In this document: one piece after another, positions 62,245 through 64,000 of the stretch | How the letters are laid out: each line of letters opens with the position of its first letter | How positions within the stretch are numbered: position 1 is the first letter of the stretch | NCBI RefSeq assembly: GCF_001274895.1 | Contig: NZ_CP006841.1 | Coordinates: forward strand, 2,170,001 to 2,234,000 | Length of the DNA stretch: 64,000 nt | DNA from: Corynebacterium lactis RW2-5 | GTDB taxonomy: Bacteria > Actinomycetota > Actinomycetes > Mycobacteriales > Mycobacteriaceae | Direction of reading: 5' to 3' | Position numbers and translations under genes: made by a program | The notes under the pieces: model-generated | The model's input: only the letters and a program-made list of their open reading frames with translations | Database searches by the model: none | Told to the model about the DNA's origin: nothing

Positions 62245-64000
<1,756 letters not shown>

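Overview
The window looks like a Corynebacterium chromosome carrying the right-hand part of an integrated temperate siphovirus-type phage. Genus evidence is the host gene set: an Rpf with signal peptide, SepH, GlxR-like sites, the mctC/DUF485 pair, fused accDA, gltA and serC. The order rpf, csp, DUF2771-like, glutaminyl cyclase, DUF3027, SepH, serC, gltA, fkpA, accDA, DUF485/mctC resembles, from memory, the C. glutamicum cg0936-cg0953 neighbourhood. Species was not determined.

Region 1, about 1-22,330, is prophage. The integrase at 21132-22274 abuts a tRNA 3' half (T arm plus acceptor strand, 22303-22331), which is the right attachment site. The left end lies outside the window. Late genes run leftward (- strand): zinc-finger/prim-pol-like protein, terminase small and large subunits, portal, and a MuF-type head protein with a papain-fold toxin-like C-terminus that runs off the left edge. 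Replication and early genes (HNH proteins, a possible sliding clamp, zinc-finger and HTH proteins) are also on the - strand, many with 4-20 bp overlaps. From about 12.0 to 16.3 kb there is an unusual layout. Small - strand ORFs each follow a repeated hairpin-plus-Shine-Dalgarno leader. Three + strand genes, each with a -10 box 6-7 nt before its ATG (predicted leaderless), lie antisense to them. The genetic switch (16.29-16.47 kb) has two identical TATTGCAATA palindromes between a Cro-like gene and a leaderless repressor. To its right lies the lysogenic arm: repressor, RhuM-like gene, ImmA-type protease, a tiny membrane peptide with its own promoter and terminator, a D12-class DNA adenine methylase, a DUF2335 protein and the integrase.

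Region 2, about 22.4-42.8 kb, is host accessory and core metabolism. It holds a DUF1648-like membrane protein with its YtrA-type GntR regulator, a secreted alpha/beta hydrolase broken by one in-frame TAG, an RDD protein, a lipoprotein, gcvT, the acetate/monocarboxylate symporter pair, a CtpE-like P-type ATPase, an enoyl-CoA hydratase, an aldo-keto reductase, an XRE regulator with a membrane partner and ABC-2 exporter, ribokinase and a nucleoside hydrolase (ribose salvage), fused accDA and a small secreted protein.

Region 3, about 42.8-61.9 kb, is conserved core: fkpA, gltA, serC, sepH, a DUF6928-like gene, an SpoU methyltransferase, a purine permease, a DUF3027 gene and a glutaminyl cyclase divergent from one symmetric promoter, a DUF2771-like gene, a cold-shock protein, rpf, a small conserved gene, an XPB accessory protein, the XPB helicase, a membrane protein and an alpha/beta hydrolase.

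Region 4, 61.98 kb to the end, is the 3' end of an rRNA operon on the - strand: terminator, 5S rRNA and the 3' part of 23S rRNA.
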